This document shows positions 6,896 through 14,679 of a stretch of DNA of 26,304 nucleotides, one piece after another. The DNA comes from Parcubacteria group bacterium CG11_big_fil_rev_8_21_14_0_20_39_22 (GTDB lineage: Bacteria; Patescibacteriota; Minisyncoccia; Phycocordibacterales; GCA-002787175). The position numbers and the translations under genes were made by a program. Positions within the stretch are counted from its first letter, which is position 1. Every line of letters starts with the position of its first letter. Under the pieces are notes generated by a model. The model did no database searches, was not told the DNA's origin, and was given only the letters and a program-made list of their open reading frames with translations. The stretch covers positions 1,533 through 27,836 of the forward strand of contig PCWC01000110.1 in NCBI GenBank assembly GCA_002787175.1. Reading direction: 5' to 3'.

Positions 6896-7426
6896 ATGTC
6901 AGGTCACAATAAATGGTCTAAAATAAAGCACAAAAAAGCGGCAGGAGATGCCGCCAAGAGTAAGGTGTTTGGCAAATACGCTCGCCTTATTACCGTTGAA
7001 GCGAAAAAAGTCGGCGGCAACCTTGAGTCACCTCGACTCAAGGCGGTAATTGAAAAAGCAAAGAAAGATAATATGCCAAACGACAACATCGAACGTGCCG
7101 TAAAAAAAGCAACCGAAGCAGGAGGAGGTTCTATGGAGGAAGTCATCTACGAAGCATACGGTCCGGGAGGAGTAGCGATTGTTATCTCCGGTCTTACCGA
7201 CAATCGCAACAAAGCCGCCGCCGAGATAAAACATATTCTCTCAAAGAATGACTGCGAGCTTGCCGCTCCTGGAAGTGCTCTGTGGGCATTTTCAAAGAAT
7301 GAAAATGATTGGACACCAAACACTACAATACCCATAAATGACACTGACGGTGACAAACTCCAAAAAATTATTGAGGAACTGGAAGATAATGACGAGGTGC
7401 AGGAAGTTTTCACTAATGCTGAGTAG
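6896..7426 (+). CDS. yebC: Compact YebC/TACO1-family translation/regulatory protein
   Basis: YebC-family proteins act in the cytoplasm as regulators and, in several bacteria and mitochondria, help ribosomes translate proline-rich stretches. The N-terminal signature MSGHNKWSKIKHKKAAGDAAK and the core GPGGVAIVISGLTDNRNKAAAEIKHILSK are classical. The protein has only 176 residues against about 240-250 usually. After GSALWAFSK (about residues 126-134) it jumps almost directly to the C-terminal helix LQKIIEELEDNDEVQEVFTNAE, so roughly 70 residues of the middle domain are absent while both ends are intact. The frame is clean, so this looks like a compact family member and not a broken gene. It is followed by a strong terminator, then a four-helix-bundle cassette and ruvC. 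The yebC-ruvC neighbourhood is common in bacteria. Confidence 0.93.
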   Translation: MSGHNKWSKIKHKKAAGDAAKSKVFGKYARLITVEAKKVGGNLESPRLKAVIEKAKKDNMPNDNIERAVKKATEAGGGSMEEVIYEAYGPGGVAIVISGLTDNRNKAAAEIKHILSKNDCELAAPGSALWAFSKNENDWTPNTTIPINDTDGDKLQKIIEELEDNDEVQEVFTNAE

Positions 7427-7448
7427 AACTCAGCATTAGTGAAATTTT
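7408..7448 (+). terminator. yebC terminator with stop codon in the loop
   Basis: TTTCACTAATGCTGAG (7408-7423) pairs perfectly with CTCAGCATTAGTGAAA (7429-7444). The 5-nt loop TAGAA contains the yebC stop codon and TTTT follows the stem. The right edge of the stem touches the left inverted repeat of the next cassette. Confidence 0.75.
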
Positions 7449-7903
7449 CAATTATCAATTTTCTTAATTTTCAATCCAATTCAAATGGATAAAACTCCTA
7501 AATATGACTTGGAAGAAAGAACTGCAATTTTTGCGGAAAAGATAATTTTAATGCTTAGATCAATAAAAATTGATACTATTAACAGAAGGGTCGCTGACCA
7601 ACTAATCGGTGCTTCCGGTTCATTGGCGGCAAATTATTATGAAGCGGTTGAAGCCGAAAGTAAAAAAGACTTCACTCACAAAATTGGAATTTGTAGGAAA
7701 GAAACTAAAGAAGTAAAACTGTGGCTTAGGTTATTATTAAAAACCAACCCAGAAAAAACAGCGGAGGCAGAAGAATATGCAAAAGAAGCTCATGAATTGT
7801 TGCTAATTTTCTCAAAGATTGTCAGAAGTTCCAGGGGAGAAAATTGAAAAATTATTTTGTTTTGAACATTGATTGAAAATTGTAAAATTGATAATTGAAA
7901 ATT
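7443..7903. mobile_element. Inverted-repeat-bounded four-helix-bundle cassette
   Basis: AATTTTCAATTATCAATTTT (7443-7462) is the exact reverse complement of 7884-7903. The homology continues inward, imperfectly, to about 7484 and 7863: AATTTTCAATC and TTCAA blocks recur on both sides. The only gene inside is the 120-aa four-helix-bundle protein. The right end stops directly before the ruvC ATG and the left end starts in the yebC terminator. No transposase is present. This looks like an IVS-type or MITE-like insertion; mobility is inferred. Confidence 0.55.
7485..7847 (+). CDS. Four-helix bundle protein (S23/IVP-like, TIGR02436 type)
   Basis: 120 residues, all helical in character, with the family signature DQLIGASGSLAANYYEA (about 39-55) followed by SKKDFTHKIGICRKETKEVKLWLRLL. 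Relatives are encoded in intervening sequences of 23S rRNA genes, and the fold is shared with the Avd accessory protein of diversity-generating retroelements. The molecular role is not established. The gene starts immediately inside the left inverted repeat and ends about 15 bp before the right repeat zone, with no Shine-Dalgarno site. It separates yebC from ruvC. Its sequence belongs to a different subgroup from the second four-helix-bundle gene in this window. Family call secure, function unknown. Confidence 0.88.
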   Translation: MDKTPKYDLEERTAIFAEKIILMLRSIKIDTINRRVADQLIGASGSLAANYYEAVEAESKKDFTHKIGICRKETKEVKLWLRLLLKTNPEKTAEAEEYAKEAHELLLIFSKIVRSSRGEN

Positions 7904-8386
7904 ATGAGAATCCTCGGCATCGATCCGGGCTATGAAAGACTCGGCATCGCGATTATAGAAAAAAATACGACTGGAAAGGAAAGTTATGTGTATTCGGAAT
8001 GTTTTAAAACTTCTCCCAAAGAACCGCATGAAAAACGCCTCTCTCTTATTGCCAAAAAAATAGAGAGTGTTATAGAAGAATTTTTACCTTCCACTCTTGC
8101 AATAGAGACTTTGTTTTTAAACACAAACCAAAAAACCGCTTTCAAAGTTTCCGAATCTCGGGGAGTCCTCATAGAAAGAGCGGCTACATTGGGTCTTCGG
8201 GTGTTTGAGTACACTCCTTTGCAGATAAAGACCGCTGTAACGGGTTATGGGAGAAGCGACAAAAACCAAATTATATCGATGATCCCACGTCTAATTGACC
8301 TACCTAAAGACCATAAAACACAAGACGACGAATACGACGCTATAGGTGTGGCTTTGACTTGTATCGCAACCGAGAAAAGTTGGTAA
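7904..8386 (+). CDS. ruvC: Holliday junction resolvase RuvC
   Basis: Dimeric, metal-dependent endonuclease that cuts Holliday junctions made during recombination repair and works with RuvAB. 160 residues, typical length. The acidic active site is visible: D7 in GIDPG, E68 in AIET, and D142/D145 in QDDEYDAIGVAL. I start at the ATG 7904, giving MRILGIDPG. A TTG three codons upstream lies inside the cassette's terminal repeat and is not needed. No Shine-Dalgarno sequence is present. The right repeat of the cassette supplies GATAAT 8 nt before the ATG, which could serve as a -10 box. ruvA is absent from this locus and ruvB is about 3 kb upstream. Confidence 0.95.
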   Translation: MRILGIDPGYERLGIAIIEKNTTGKESYVYSECFKTSPKEPHEKRLSLIAKKIESVIEEFLPSTLAIETLFLNTNQKTAFKVSESRGVLIERAATLGLRVFEYTPLQIKTAVTGYGRSDKNQIISMIPRLIDLPKDHKTQDDEYDAIGVALTCIATEKSW

Positions 8387-8592
8387 GTTTACCCCGTGGG
8401 AGTGGAAGCGACTTTACGTGGTGATAAGTTGAAGAAAAGAAAAAGAAAGATCAGGCGGGTTGTTGTAAGTTATGACCACACAATTTGACAGATTTAAATT
8501 ATTTAGAGAAATACCTGTTATGTTTTATGTTACAAGAAGAAAACAGGTTTTGCTGCAGGCAAAACCTGTTTTAACTTACCACTTACCAACTT
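8377..8592. repeat. Inverted repeat enclosing ruvC 3' gap
   Basis: AAGTTGGTAAGT (8377-8388) and ACTTACCAACTT (8581-8592) are perfect 12-bp complements. Between them are the hairpin at 8540-8572 and otherwise unremarkable sequence. Similar ACTTACC-type low-complexity sequence recurs near 6868-6895 and 22340-22370. Confidence 0.4.
8540..8572 (+). terminator. ruvC-side hairpin, 14-bp perfect stem
   Basis: AAAACAGGTTTTGC (8540-8553) with GCAAAACCTGTTTT (8559-8572), loop TGCAG. It ends in TTTT and is a plausible terminator about 155 bp after ruvC. Confidence 0.6.
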
Positions 8593-8662
8593 ACTTTATC
8601 CCCTCCTCCCCCTTGCCAAAACCGATAGATTTGATAAAACTATATTGCTCTATACCCCTTTT

Positions 8663-8854
8663 AGAGCCAATCTCCAATCTCATCGCATAAGAATTTTGTT
8701 CAAATTCGAGCGAAAAACGAGTCGGAGTACGAGGCATAATGAATTATGGTGAGTACGAGACGAAGTTTTGTAGCCGAATTTGAACAAAATTATATGCGAA
8801 ACGAGACACGGAGTGTATTTTTTCCTAATCGTGGTGAGATTGGAGATTGGCTCT
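8663..8854. repeat. Long two-tier inverted repeat
   Basis: Outer arms AGAGCCAATCTCCAATCTCA (8663-8682) and 8835-8854 are perfect 20-bp complements. Inner arms 8684-8708 and 8775-8798 include a perfect 17-bp AATTTTGTTCAAATTCG match. The centre carries CATAAT/ATTATG and two direct AGTACGAG copies. The right half has an extra segment of about 36 nt between the tiers. It could be a folded RNA or a small mobile repeat. A perfect TATAAT lies 20 bp after its right arm. Confidence 0.55.
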
Positions 8855-8874
8855 TAGAGGTGCAGAGTACATTA

Positions 8875-8880
8875 TATAAT
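8875..8880 (+). promoter_or_regulatory. -10 box before small acidic ORF
   Basis: Perfect TATAAT, 12 nt before the ATG at 8893. No good -35 at 16-18 nt (TCTTAG/CTTAGA only). It would give a leader of about 5 nt. Confidence 0.35.
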
Positions 8881-8892
8881 AACAAAAAAATC

Positions 8893-8979
8893 ATGAGTGA
8901 TGATCAATTTGATGCCGACTCAGTAGAAGAAGAGTCTTCTGACGACACTTCTTCTGACGATTCCGAAGAAGACCTGTAA
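8893..8979 (+). CDS. Possible 28-aa highly acidic peptide
   Basis: From the ATG at 8893 the product is MSDDQFDADSVEEESSDD followed by TSSDDSEEDL: almost only Asp, Glu and Ser. The frame is open back to 8746, but that part is encoded by the inverted repeat and reads as unrelated basic sequence, so I treat it as non-coding. There is no Shine-Dalgarno site. A TATAAT 12 nt upstream and a superb terminator 20 bp after the stop suggest a short transcription unit. It could be a real small acidic protein or a coincidental frame. Confidence 0.35.
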   Translation: MSDDQFDADSVEEESSDDTSSDDSEEDL

Positions 8980-8998
8980 TCCCAGTATTTCATTTGTT

Positions 8999-9040
8999 AG
9001 TAAACAAAATCCCGAAGTTTTCTTCGGGATTTTGTTTACT
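8999..9040. terminator. Strong bidirectional terminator, 19-bp perfect stem
   Basis: AGTAAACAAAATCCCGAAG (8999-9017), loop TTTT, complement 9022-9040. It lies between the plus-strand unit ending at 8979 and the 3' end of minus-strand tyrS (9060). The A/T-rich stem base gives T-tracts on both strands. Confidence 0.85.
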
Positions 9041-9059
9041 TATATAAGAAAGGTCGGAA

Positions 9060-10466
9060 CTACCTTACTTTTATCTTTATGAAGCGATGTTTGCCGACTT
9101 TAATATCAACATCTTCATTTAAAGACACAGCTACCCCATCTTTATATTTCTCTCCGTTTCCTGATACTGCCCCCTCTTTTAGCAATCTATTGAATTCCGT
9201 TTTAGATGACACCAGACCCTCTTTAACAAGTACCTCGACAAGAAGAACCCCTTTTTCAACATCAATCTCTTTAGCTGAATCTGGTATTCCACCCTTACTA
9301 AAAGTTTCGAAAAATTCCTTCTCTGCCTCTTGCGCTGCCTGTTCGCCGTGATAGGTTGAAACTATTTCCCGAGCAAGTCTCATTTTAACATCTCTCGGAT
9401 TACTACCTCCCTTCTCGAGAACTTTTTTTATCTCTTCAATCTCGGTTTTGCTTGCGTAAGTCGCTATTTCAAAATAGTGAACCATAACATCATCAGGAAT
9501 CGACATCACTTTGCCGTAAATTTGAGATGGATCTTCGGTGATACCGATATAATTGTCAAGACTTTTACTCATCTTTTCCTTACCATCAGTACCTTTCAGA
9601 AGATCAAATGCCAAAACCGACTGCTCTTCCACATTATTTATCTTCATCACATCTCTACCCATAAGCATATTAAAGGTCTGATCGTTTCCACCAACCTCAA
9701 GGTCGCAAGATCCATAAATCTGCGACAATACATGAGAATCTATACCCTGAAGAACAGGGTACATCATTTCACTCATAGCAAGCTCGTTTCCACCATTTAT
9801 CCTGTTTTGAAACATATCCCTCTCTATCAAGCGACTGTGGGTAATCCGCCTCAAAGTCCACAGGAACCCTCGAAGAGTTATAACCGATATACCTTTACCC
9901 GGAGCAATGGATCTTTGCATACGAGTCTGTTCGAAAACAGCAGCCTTACCTGGGAAAGAGTTGGCATCATAAGAAACCTTTACCTCTTTTCCGTCCTGTA
10001 CTAAGGACAACTTTACAGTATGTCCTTGTGGAAAACCGAGGTCACTAATCGAGGTAAACCAATCGGAATTCCTTATCCACGAAAATACCTCTGGATCTGT
10101 TTTAAGAATTTTGCCAACCTGATCGAGATAGGTTTTCATATTTGCCTCAACCTCTTCCTGCTCGATTTCTGGTCGGATTTTACTTTTTCCTGTCGGATCC
10201 CCTATACGCGCAGTAAAATCTCCGACTAAAAATATAACCTTGCAACCGATATCTTGCAGAGTTCTAAGTTTCCTTAAGACCACAGCGTGACCTATATGAA
10301 TATCGGGTCTTGTTGGGTCAACACCAAATTTTACGATAATATCCTTATCGTAATTACCTTTTGCCTTTTCTACGAGCTTTTTCTTAAAAGAACCGCTCGG
10401 ATCAATAAAGCTATCCACCGCTCGGCTAAAAAACTCTTCTATTTCTTTTTCTTTTATTTCTGTCAT
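9060..10466 (-). CDS. tyrS: Tyrosyl-tRNA synthetase with extra internal segment
   Basis: Class I aminoacyl-tRNA synthetase charging tRNA-Tyr in the cytoplasm. 468 residues. HIGH motif at 57-60, GDPTGKSKIRPEI (88-100), YGSCDLEVGGNDQTFNMLMGRD region (251-272), KMSKS at 298-302 and a C-terminal S4-like RNA-binding domain (about 405-468). Between NSDWF (133-137) and the conserved SRLIERDMF (211-219) there are about 70 residues where relatives have about 17-20, so roughly 55 residues (about 138-192) are inserted. They are rich in Gly, Val and Lys and look like a small beta unit. The gene has its own promoter and a bidirectional terminator, with no Shine-Dalgarno site. Identity is certain; the role of the insert is unknown. 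Confidence 0.95.
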   Translation of the reverse strand: MTEIKEKEIEEFFSRAVDSFIDPSGSFKKKLVEKAKGNYDKDIIVKFGVDPTRPDIHIGHAVVLRKLRTLQDIGCKVIFLVGDFTARIGDPTGKSKIRPEIEQEEVEANMKTYLDQVGKILKTDPEVFSWIRNSDWFTSISDLGFPQGHTVKLSLVQDGKEVKVSYDANSFPGKAAVFEQTRMQRSIAPGKGISVITLRGFLWTLRRITHSRLIERDMFQNRINGGNELAMSEMMYPVLQGIDSHVLSQIYGSCDLEVGGNDQTFNMLMGRDVMKINNVEEQSVLAFDLLKGTDGKEKMSKSLDNYIGITEDPSQIYGKVMSIPDDVMVHYFEIATYASKTEIEEIKKVLEKGGSNPRDVKMRLAREIVSTYHGEQAAQEAEKEFFETFSKGGIPDSAKEIDVEKGVLLVEVLVKEGLVSSKTEFNRLLKEGAVSGNGEKYKDGVAVSLNEDVDIKVGKHRFIKIKVR

Positions 10467-10475
10467 AGTTTAGAG

Positions 10476-10504
10476 ATTGTCCCAAAACCCTATTCCGATG
10501 TCAA
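10476..10504 (-). promoter_or_regulatory. tyrS promoter, near-leaderless
   Basis: On minus: TTGACA (10499-10504), 17 nt, GACAAT (10476-10481), then 9 nt to the ATG (10466). The predicted leader is only about 2-3 nt. Confidence 0.6.
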
Positions 10505-10636
10505 TTTTCCAAAATTTGCGGAAAACTTGTTCGTAAGAACTTTTACTTTTCAGGTGTTGGGTTTGGGGACATGCTCCACCTACTTTAACAGATTTTGCTT
10601 ATTTTTGGTAGAAAATCAAACAGGCGTATTGGTTGA

Positions 10637-10657
10637 TAATATGATAATATACGTTTT
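10637..10657 (+). promoter_or_regulatory. -10 elements directly before the PBP gene
   Basis: Overlapping TAATAT (10637-10642), TATGAT (10640-10645) and TAATAT (10645-10650). The last lies 7 nt before the ATG at 10658. No clear -35 is seen. The geometry suggests a leaderless or very short-leader transcript. Confidence 0.4.
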
Positions 10658-13180
10658 ATGGTAAAGAAGAGGTTAAAAAGACATTTCGTTTGGGTTAAGA
10701 AATTAGTCGTAATATGTTTATCCGGCCTTATAATCCTATCCGGCATTTTTTTCATATGGATTTCCACCTTAAAAATACCTGATTTACAAGCTTTTGAAGA
10801 AAGAAAAGTATCGGAATCAACAAAAATATACGACCGCACCGGTGAAGTTTTACTCTACGACGTACACGAAAATATAAAACGAACAGTTATACCTTACACA
10901 GAAATATCAAGAAATATCAAAAATGCGACGGTTGCCATAGAAGACGACGAGTTTTGGGAACACAACGGAGTCAAACCTCTTGCCGTCTTGCGCGCAGTAT
11001 TGGTAAATATACAAGAAGGTGGATTCTCACAGGGAGGATCGACAATCACTCAGCAAGTTATTAAAAACACCTTACTCACCACAGACAAAAAGATAGCGAG
11101 GAAGCTTAAAGAATGGATACTATCTTTTAAGCTCGAAAGAGTGCTTAGCAAAGAAGAAATACTTGCAATTTATCTAAACGAATCTCCGTATGGAGGTAAT
11201 ATCTACGGCATAAAAGAAGCTACCCAAGCATTCTTTAACAAACCTGCGTCCGACCTTACCATAGCTGAATCGGCGTATCTTGCTGCATTGCCAAATGCAC
11301 CAACTTATTATTCTCCCCACGGAAACAATGTAGACAAACTTGAAAACCGAAAAAATCTTGTTCTTAAACGAATGCTCGAAAACGGTTTTATAAACGAGGA
11401 AGAATACGAAGAAGCAAAATCGGAGGTTGTTGAATTTAAAGAACAAAAAGACACGGGTATAAAAGCTCCCCATTTTGTAGTTTTCATTAGACAATATTTA
11501 GAAGAAAAGTACGGTAAAGAAGTGATCGAGCAGGCAGGACTTAAAGTCACCACAACTCTTGACTACGAATTACAAGAAAAAGCAGAGAGGTTGGTAAAAG
11601 ATTTTATATTTGAAAACCAAGCAAGATTCAACCCAGACGGACGCCCTTTAAACGGAGCGATAGTTTCCATCGACCCTAAAACAGGACAGATCCTTACTAT
11701 GGTAGGCTCAAGAGATTATTTTGACAAAGAACTACAAGGAAATTTCAACGTAACAGTGGCACATAGGCAGCCAGGTTCATCATTTAAACCAATTGCTTAT
11801 GTTACAGCCTTTGAAAAAGGTTACACTCCAGAAACAGTTGTTTTTGACTTACAGACACAGTTTTCTACAGCTTGTACTGAGGGTAATTTTACAAGCGATG
11901 GAATCTGCTACAGTCCAAGAAACTACACAGGCACCTTCCAAGGACCTGTTACACTCAGAAACGCACTCGCACAATCTCTTAACATCCCTGCCATTAAAGT
12001 GCTGCATCTCGTGGGAATACGGGACACACTTCAGACCGCAAAAGATCTCGGAATAACATCTCTTACCGATCCAGATCGTTACGGTTTGGCTCTCGTTCTC
12101 GGAGGTGGTGAGGTTAGCTTACTTGACCTCACTGGTGCATACGGTGTTTTTGCAAACGACGGCAAGAAAAATCAAACAACAGGAATACTTAAAATCGAAG
12201 ACTCGAAAGGAGTTGTATTGGAAGAGTACGAAAGAAAAGAGAAAGAAGTTATATCAGAAGAGTCGGTAAGAAAACTCACCAGCATTTTGTCTGATAGTGA
12301 AGCCAGAGCTCCTTTATTTAGCAGAATAAACCACTATTTCGAAATCCCGGGATACTCAACAGCAATAAAAACAGGTACCACAAACAACAATAGGGACGCT
12401 TGGATAATGGGTTACTCTCCAACAATAGTAGTCGGGGCGTGGATGGGAAACAACGACAACACAGAAATGACAAACGCCGCCGGTGCAAACCTCGCCTCTC
12501 TATGGAAGTCTTTTACAGAAATTGCCATAAAAAAAACCGACTCTGAACAGTTCATACCACCGAAACTTGAGAAAGATAGAGAATTAAAACCCATACTTAG
12601 GGGAATCTGGAAAGGAAATCAAACATACTATATAGATTCCTTCACAGGTGGATTGGCGACACAATACACACCAGAAGAGCTCAAACAGGAACGTGTCATT
12701 ACAAACGTCCATAGTATTCTCTATTGGGTGGACAAAGACGACCCAAGAGGAGAAATACCATCGAACCCCCATTTAGACCCTCAATTTTCAAGATGGGAAT
12801 ATTCCGTTAGAATTTGGGCAGCTCAAAACGGATACAGAGACCAGACAAGCGCCTCAATCCCCACTCAAGTAGACACCTCACACAATCCGGAAAATAGAGG
12901 CTCTATAACAATAATTAGTCCAACAAACAACACAGTCTATCCAAGAAATCAAAGAGTAGAAGTAGAAATAAAAAATGAAGGACAGTTCCCTCTTAAAAAA
13001 GCTGAGTTTTATATAAATAATATATATATGGGGTCAGTAGAAAATTCACCATTTGAATTCTCTTTCATTCCAGAAGAAATAGCAAATATAAAAGAAACAA
13101 ACTCCTTAAAAGTTGTAGTATGGGATAATGCAATGAACCAAAAAGAGTCCTCTACTCACTTCTCAATTTCCGAGAGATAA
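10658..13180 (+). CDS. Class A penicillin-binding protein (PBP1A type)
   Basis: Bifunctional murein synthase: it polymerises lipid II and crosslinks the glycan strands outside the membrane. 840 residues. An N-terminal cytoplasmic basic patch and one TM (about 15-37) anchor it. The GT51 transglycosylase domain has EDDEFWEH (E95) and GGSTITQQ (126-133). The transpeptidase domain has SSFK (S374/K377), SLN (440-442) and KTG (571-573). A C-terminal Ig-like beta domain (about 745-840) follows a linker. All catalytic motifs are intact. It shows that the cell makes peptidoglycan, as many CPR do. No Shine-Dalgarno site; a -10 box lies 7 nt before the ATG. It is convergent with the DUF721 gene, 20 bp apart. 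Confidence 0.94.
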   Translation: MVKKRLKRHFVWVKKLVVICLSGLIILSGIFFIWISTLKIPDLQAFEERKVSESTKIYDRTGEVLLYDVHENIKRTVIPYTEISRNIKNATVAIEDDEFWEHNGVKPLAVLRAVLVNIQEGGFSQGGSTITQQVIKNTLLTTDKKIARKLKEWILSFKLERVLSKEEILAIYLNESPYGGNIYGIKEATQAFFNKPASDLTIAESAYLAALPNAPTYYSPHGNNVDKLENRKNLVLKRMLENGFINEEEYEEAKSEVVEFKEQKDTGIKAPHFVVFIRQYLEEKYGKEVIEQAGLKVTTTLDYELQEKAERLVKDFIFENQARFNPDGRPLNGAIVSIDPKTGQILTMVGSRDYFDKELQGNFNVTVAHRQPGSSFKPIAYVTAFEKGYTPETVVFDLQTQFSTACTEGNFTSDGICYSPRNYTGTFQGPVTLRNALAQSLNIPAIKVLHLVGIRDTLQTAKDLGITSLTDPDRYGLALVLGGGEVSLLDLTGAYGVFANDGKKNQTTGILKIEDSKGVVLEEYERKEKEVISEESVRKLTSILSDSEARAPLFSRINHYFEIPGYSTAIKTGTTNNNRDAWIMGYSPTIVVGAWMGNNDNTEMTNAAGANLASLWKSFTEIAIKKTDSEQFIPPKLEKDRELKPILRGIWKGNQTYYIDSFTGGLATQYTPEELKQERVITNVHSILYWVDKDDPRGEIPSNPHLDPQFSRWEYSVRIWAAQNGYRDQTSASIPTQVDTSHNPENRGSITIISPTNNTVYPRNQRVEVEIKNEGQFPLKKAEFYINNIYMGSVENSPFEFSFIPEEIANIKETNSLKVVVWDNAMNQKESSTHFSISER

Positions 13181-13200
13181 AAACACCACTCACCAACACT

Positions 13201-13455
13201 TTATCTTACTGTTTTAACCTTCTCACCCAACCTTCTTTCTATCTCTTTTTTTATTATCGCTTGTTTTATAAACATCTCACTTTTTAAAACAGGGTGTGTA
13301 AAAATTACAATCTCATTATTTTTTATTGTAATATCATTTTTCCCCAATTCTACAGCAAACAAATCCTTAAACACTTCCACCACAACATCTCTTACGATAA
13401 TATTTTTAAAAGGAAGACTCTTAAATTTCTCCAAATAAAGATTTATTTTTTCCAT
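13201..13455 (-). CDS. Minimal DUF721/DciA-like protein
   Basis: 84 residues. The pattern DITIKNNEIVIFTHPVLKSE, then EMFIKQAIIKKEIERRLGEKVKTVR, matches the DUF721/DciA core: two short beta strands, a helix with paired hydrophobics, and the terminal hydrophobic strand. DciA is the widespread bacterial loader or partner of the replicative helicase DnaB, and its gene is often near dnaA-dnaN. Here it is third in a dnaA-dnaN-DUF721 series on one strand, 108 bp after dnaN, in the place often held by recF plus DUF721. It is near the minimum size for the domain and lacks any extra tail. The assignment rests on pattern and context, not a search. Confidence 0.65.
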   Translation of the reverse strand: MEKINLYLEKFKSLPFKNIIVRDVVVEVFKDLFAVELGKNDITIKNNEIVIFTHPVLKSEMFIKQAIIKKEIERRLGEKVKTVR

Positions 13456-13563
13456 TTCTATATTTAAGGATTAACAAGACCCCTTCTTTCTACTTTAAAA
13501 CTTCCGGCTTTTTGTTTTTCAAACTTTTGCGTTATAGGTTACACATTAAATGTTTTGTGTCCT

Positions 13564-14664
13564 TTATTTATTCATAGGCATCACCATATAAGTAAAACTT
13601 CGATCGGACACACCTTGGATTATAAGTGGCTTATTTGAACCATTGAAAGAAAAAGAAATACTATCAGAATCAATAGAACTGAGACAATCGCTTAAATATT
13701 TATAATTAAACCTAATATCAATAGGATCCCCTTTAACAGTCGCTGGTAGTATGTTCGTATTTTCGCCCACATCCTTGTTTTTAGTTGAAAAGCTAAACAC
13801 CTTCTCCTTAGAATCAACAGAAATGTTTGCTTGATTAAATTTATCCGAAAAAACAGAAGACGCTCTTAAAGCGTTTGAAAAATCTTCCTTCAAAACAATA
13901 ACCTCTGTGGTAAACTCCTTCGGTAAAATTTGTTTATAATCAGGAAAATTACCGCTTACAATTCGAGAAGTAAGATAAACACCATTTGTTAAAAAAGCTA
14001 TTTGATTTTCAGAAAGATGTACCTCAACTTCACCCTTTTCTATTTCAAGTACTTTTATAATTTCAGGGATGTTTTTAAAAGGAATAAGAACAGAGTCAAA
14101 ATTTTTAGTAGCTTTTGTTTTTATCTTTTTCTCAGCAAGCCTAAAAGAGTCAGTTGCAACAAAAACCAAATGACCATCGTCAGGATAAACATAAACACTT
14201 GAAAGCTCAGGTTTCATACTCGAAAAAGAAGCACTATACCAAACAGACTTTAGACCTTTTACAAACATTGAAGAATCTACAGAAAACATCTGCTCACCAG
14301 AAACAACAGGAATACTTGGAAAATCATCAGAAGACAATGTCTTTATTGTGGTTTTATTTTGAGAAGTCGAAACCTTAACAACATCATCTTCAAAAGAAAA
14401 TGAAATCCCTCCACCTTCTGATATATTTGAAACAAAACCCCTCACAACATCACCAGGTATAGCACAAACACCCTCTTTACTTATTTTTGCAGGAACATCT
14501 ATCTCAACACCGATATCAAGGTTCGTGGCTTTTATTTTCAATTTATTATCTTTAGCACAAAAAAGCACACAAGAAAGCACTGGTAAAGTTGAATTTTTAG
14601 CTGTTATTTTGTCTGTAAGGACTAAAGCTTTTTTGATTTTATCTTTTATGCATTCTATGTTCAT
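13564..14664 (-). CDS. dnaN: DNA polymerase III sliding clamp (beta subunit)
   Basis: Ring-shaped processivity clamp of the replicative polymerase. 366 residues, normal length, with the three-domain clamp pattern: N-terminal KKALVLTDKITAKNSTLPVLSCVLF, a middle ATDSFRLAEKKI motif (about 170-181), and the C-terminal end SFTYMVMPMNK, which corresponds to the conserved YxxMPMR-type ending. It lies downstream of dnaA on the same strand after a 243-bp AT-rich gap proposed here as oriC. There is no Shine-Dalgarno sequence before the ATG. Confidence 0.96.
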   Translation of the reverse strand: MNIECIKDKIKKALVLTDKITAKNSTLPVLSCVLFCAKDNKLKIKATNLDIGVEIDVPAKISKEGVCAIPGDVVRGFVSNISEGGGISFSFEDDVVKVSTSQNKTTIKTLSSDDFPSIPVVSGEQMFSVDSSMFVKGLKSVWYSASFSSMKPELSSVYVYPDDGHLVFVATDSFRLAEKKIKTKATKNFDSVLIPFKNIPEIIKVLEIEKGEVEVHLSENQIAFLTNGVYLTSRIVSGNFPDYKQILPKEFTTEVIVLKEDFSNALRASSVFSDKFNQANISVDSKEKVFSFSTKNKDVGENTNILPATVKGDPIDIRFNYKYLSDCLSSIDSDSISFSFNGSNKPLIIQGVSDRSFTYMVMPMNK

Positions 14665-14679
14665 AACTTATTAATTATT

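Noticed and set aside
8746..8892. Upstream part of a 77-aa frame leading into the acidic peptide
   Set aside because: The DNA is one half of a long inverted repeat and the residues are basic and unrelated to the acidic part. The frame is probably open by chance.
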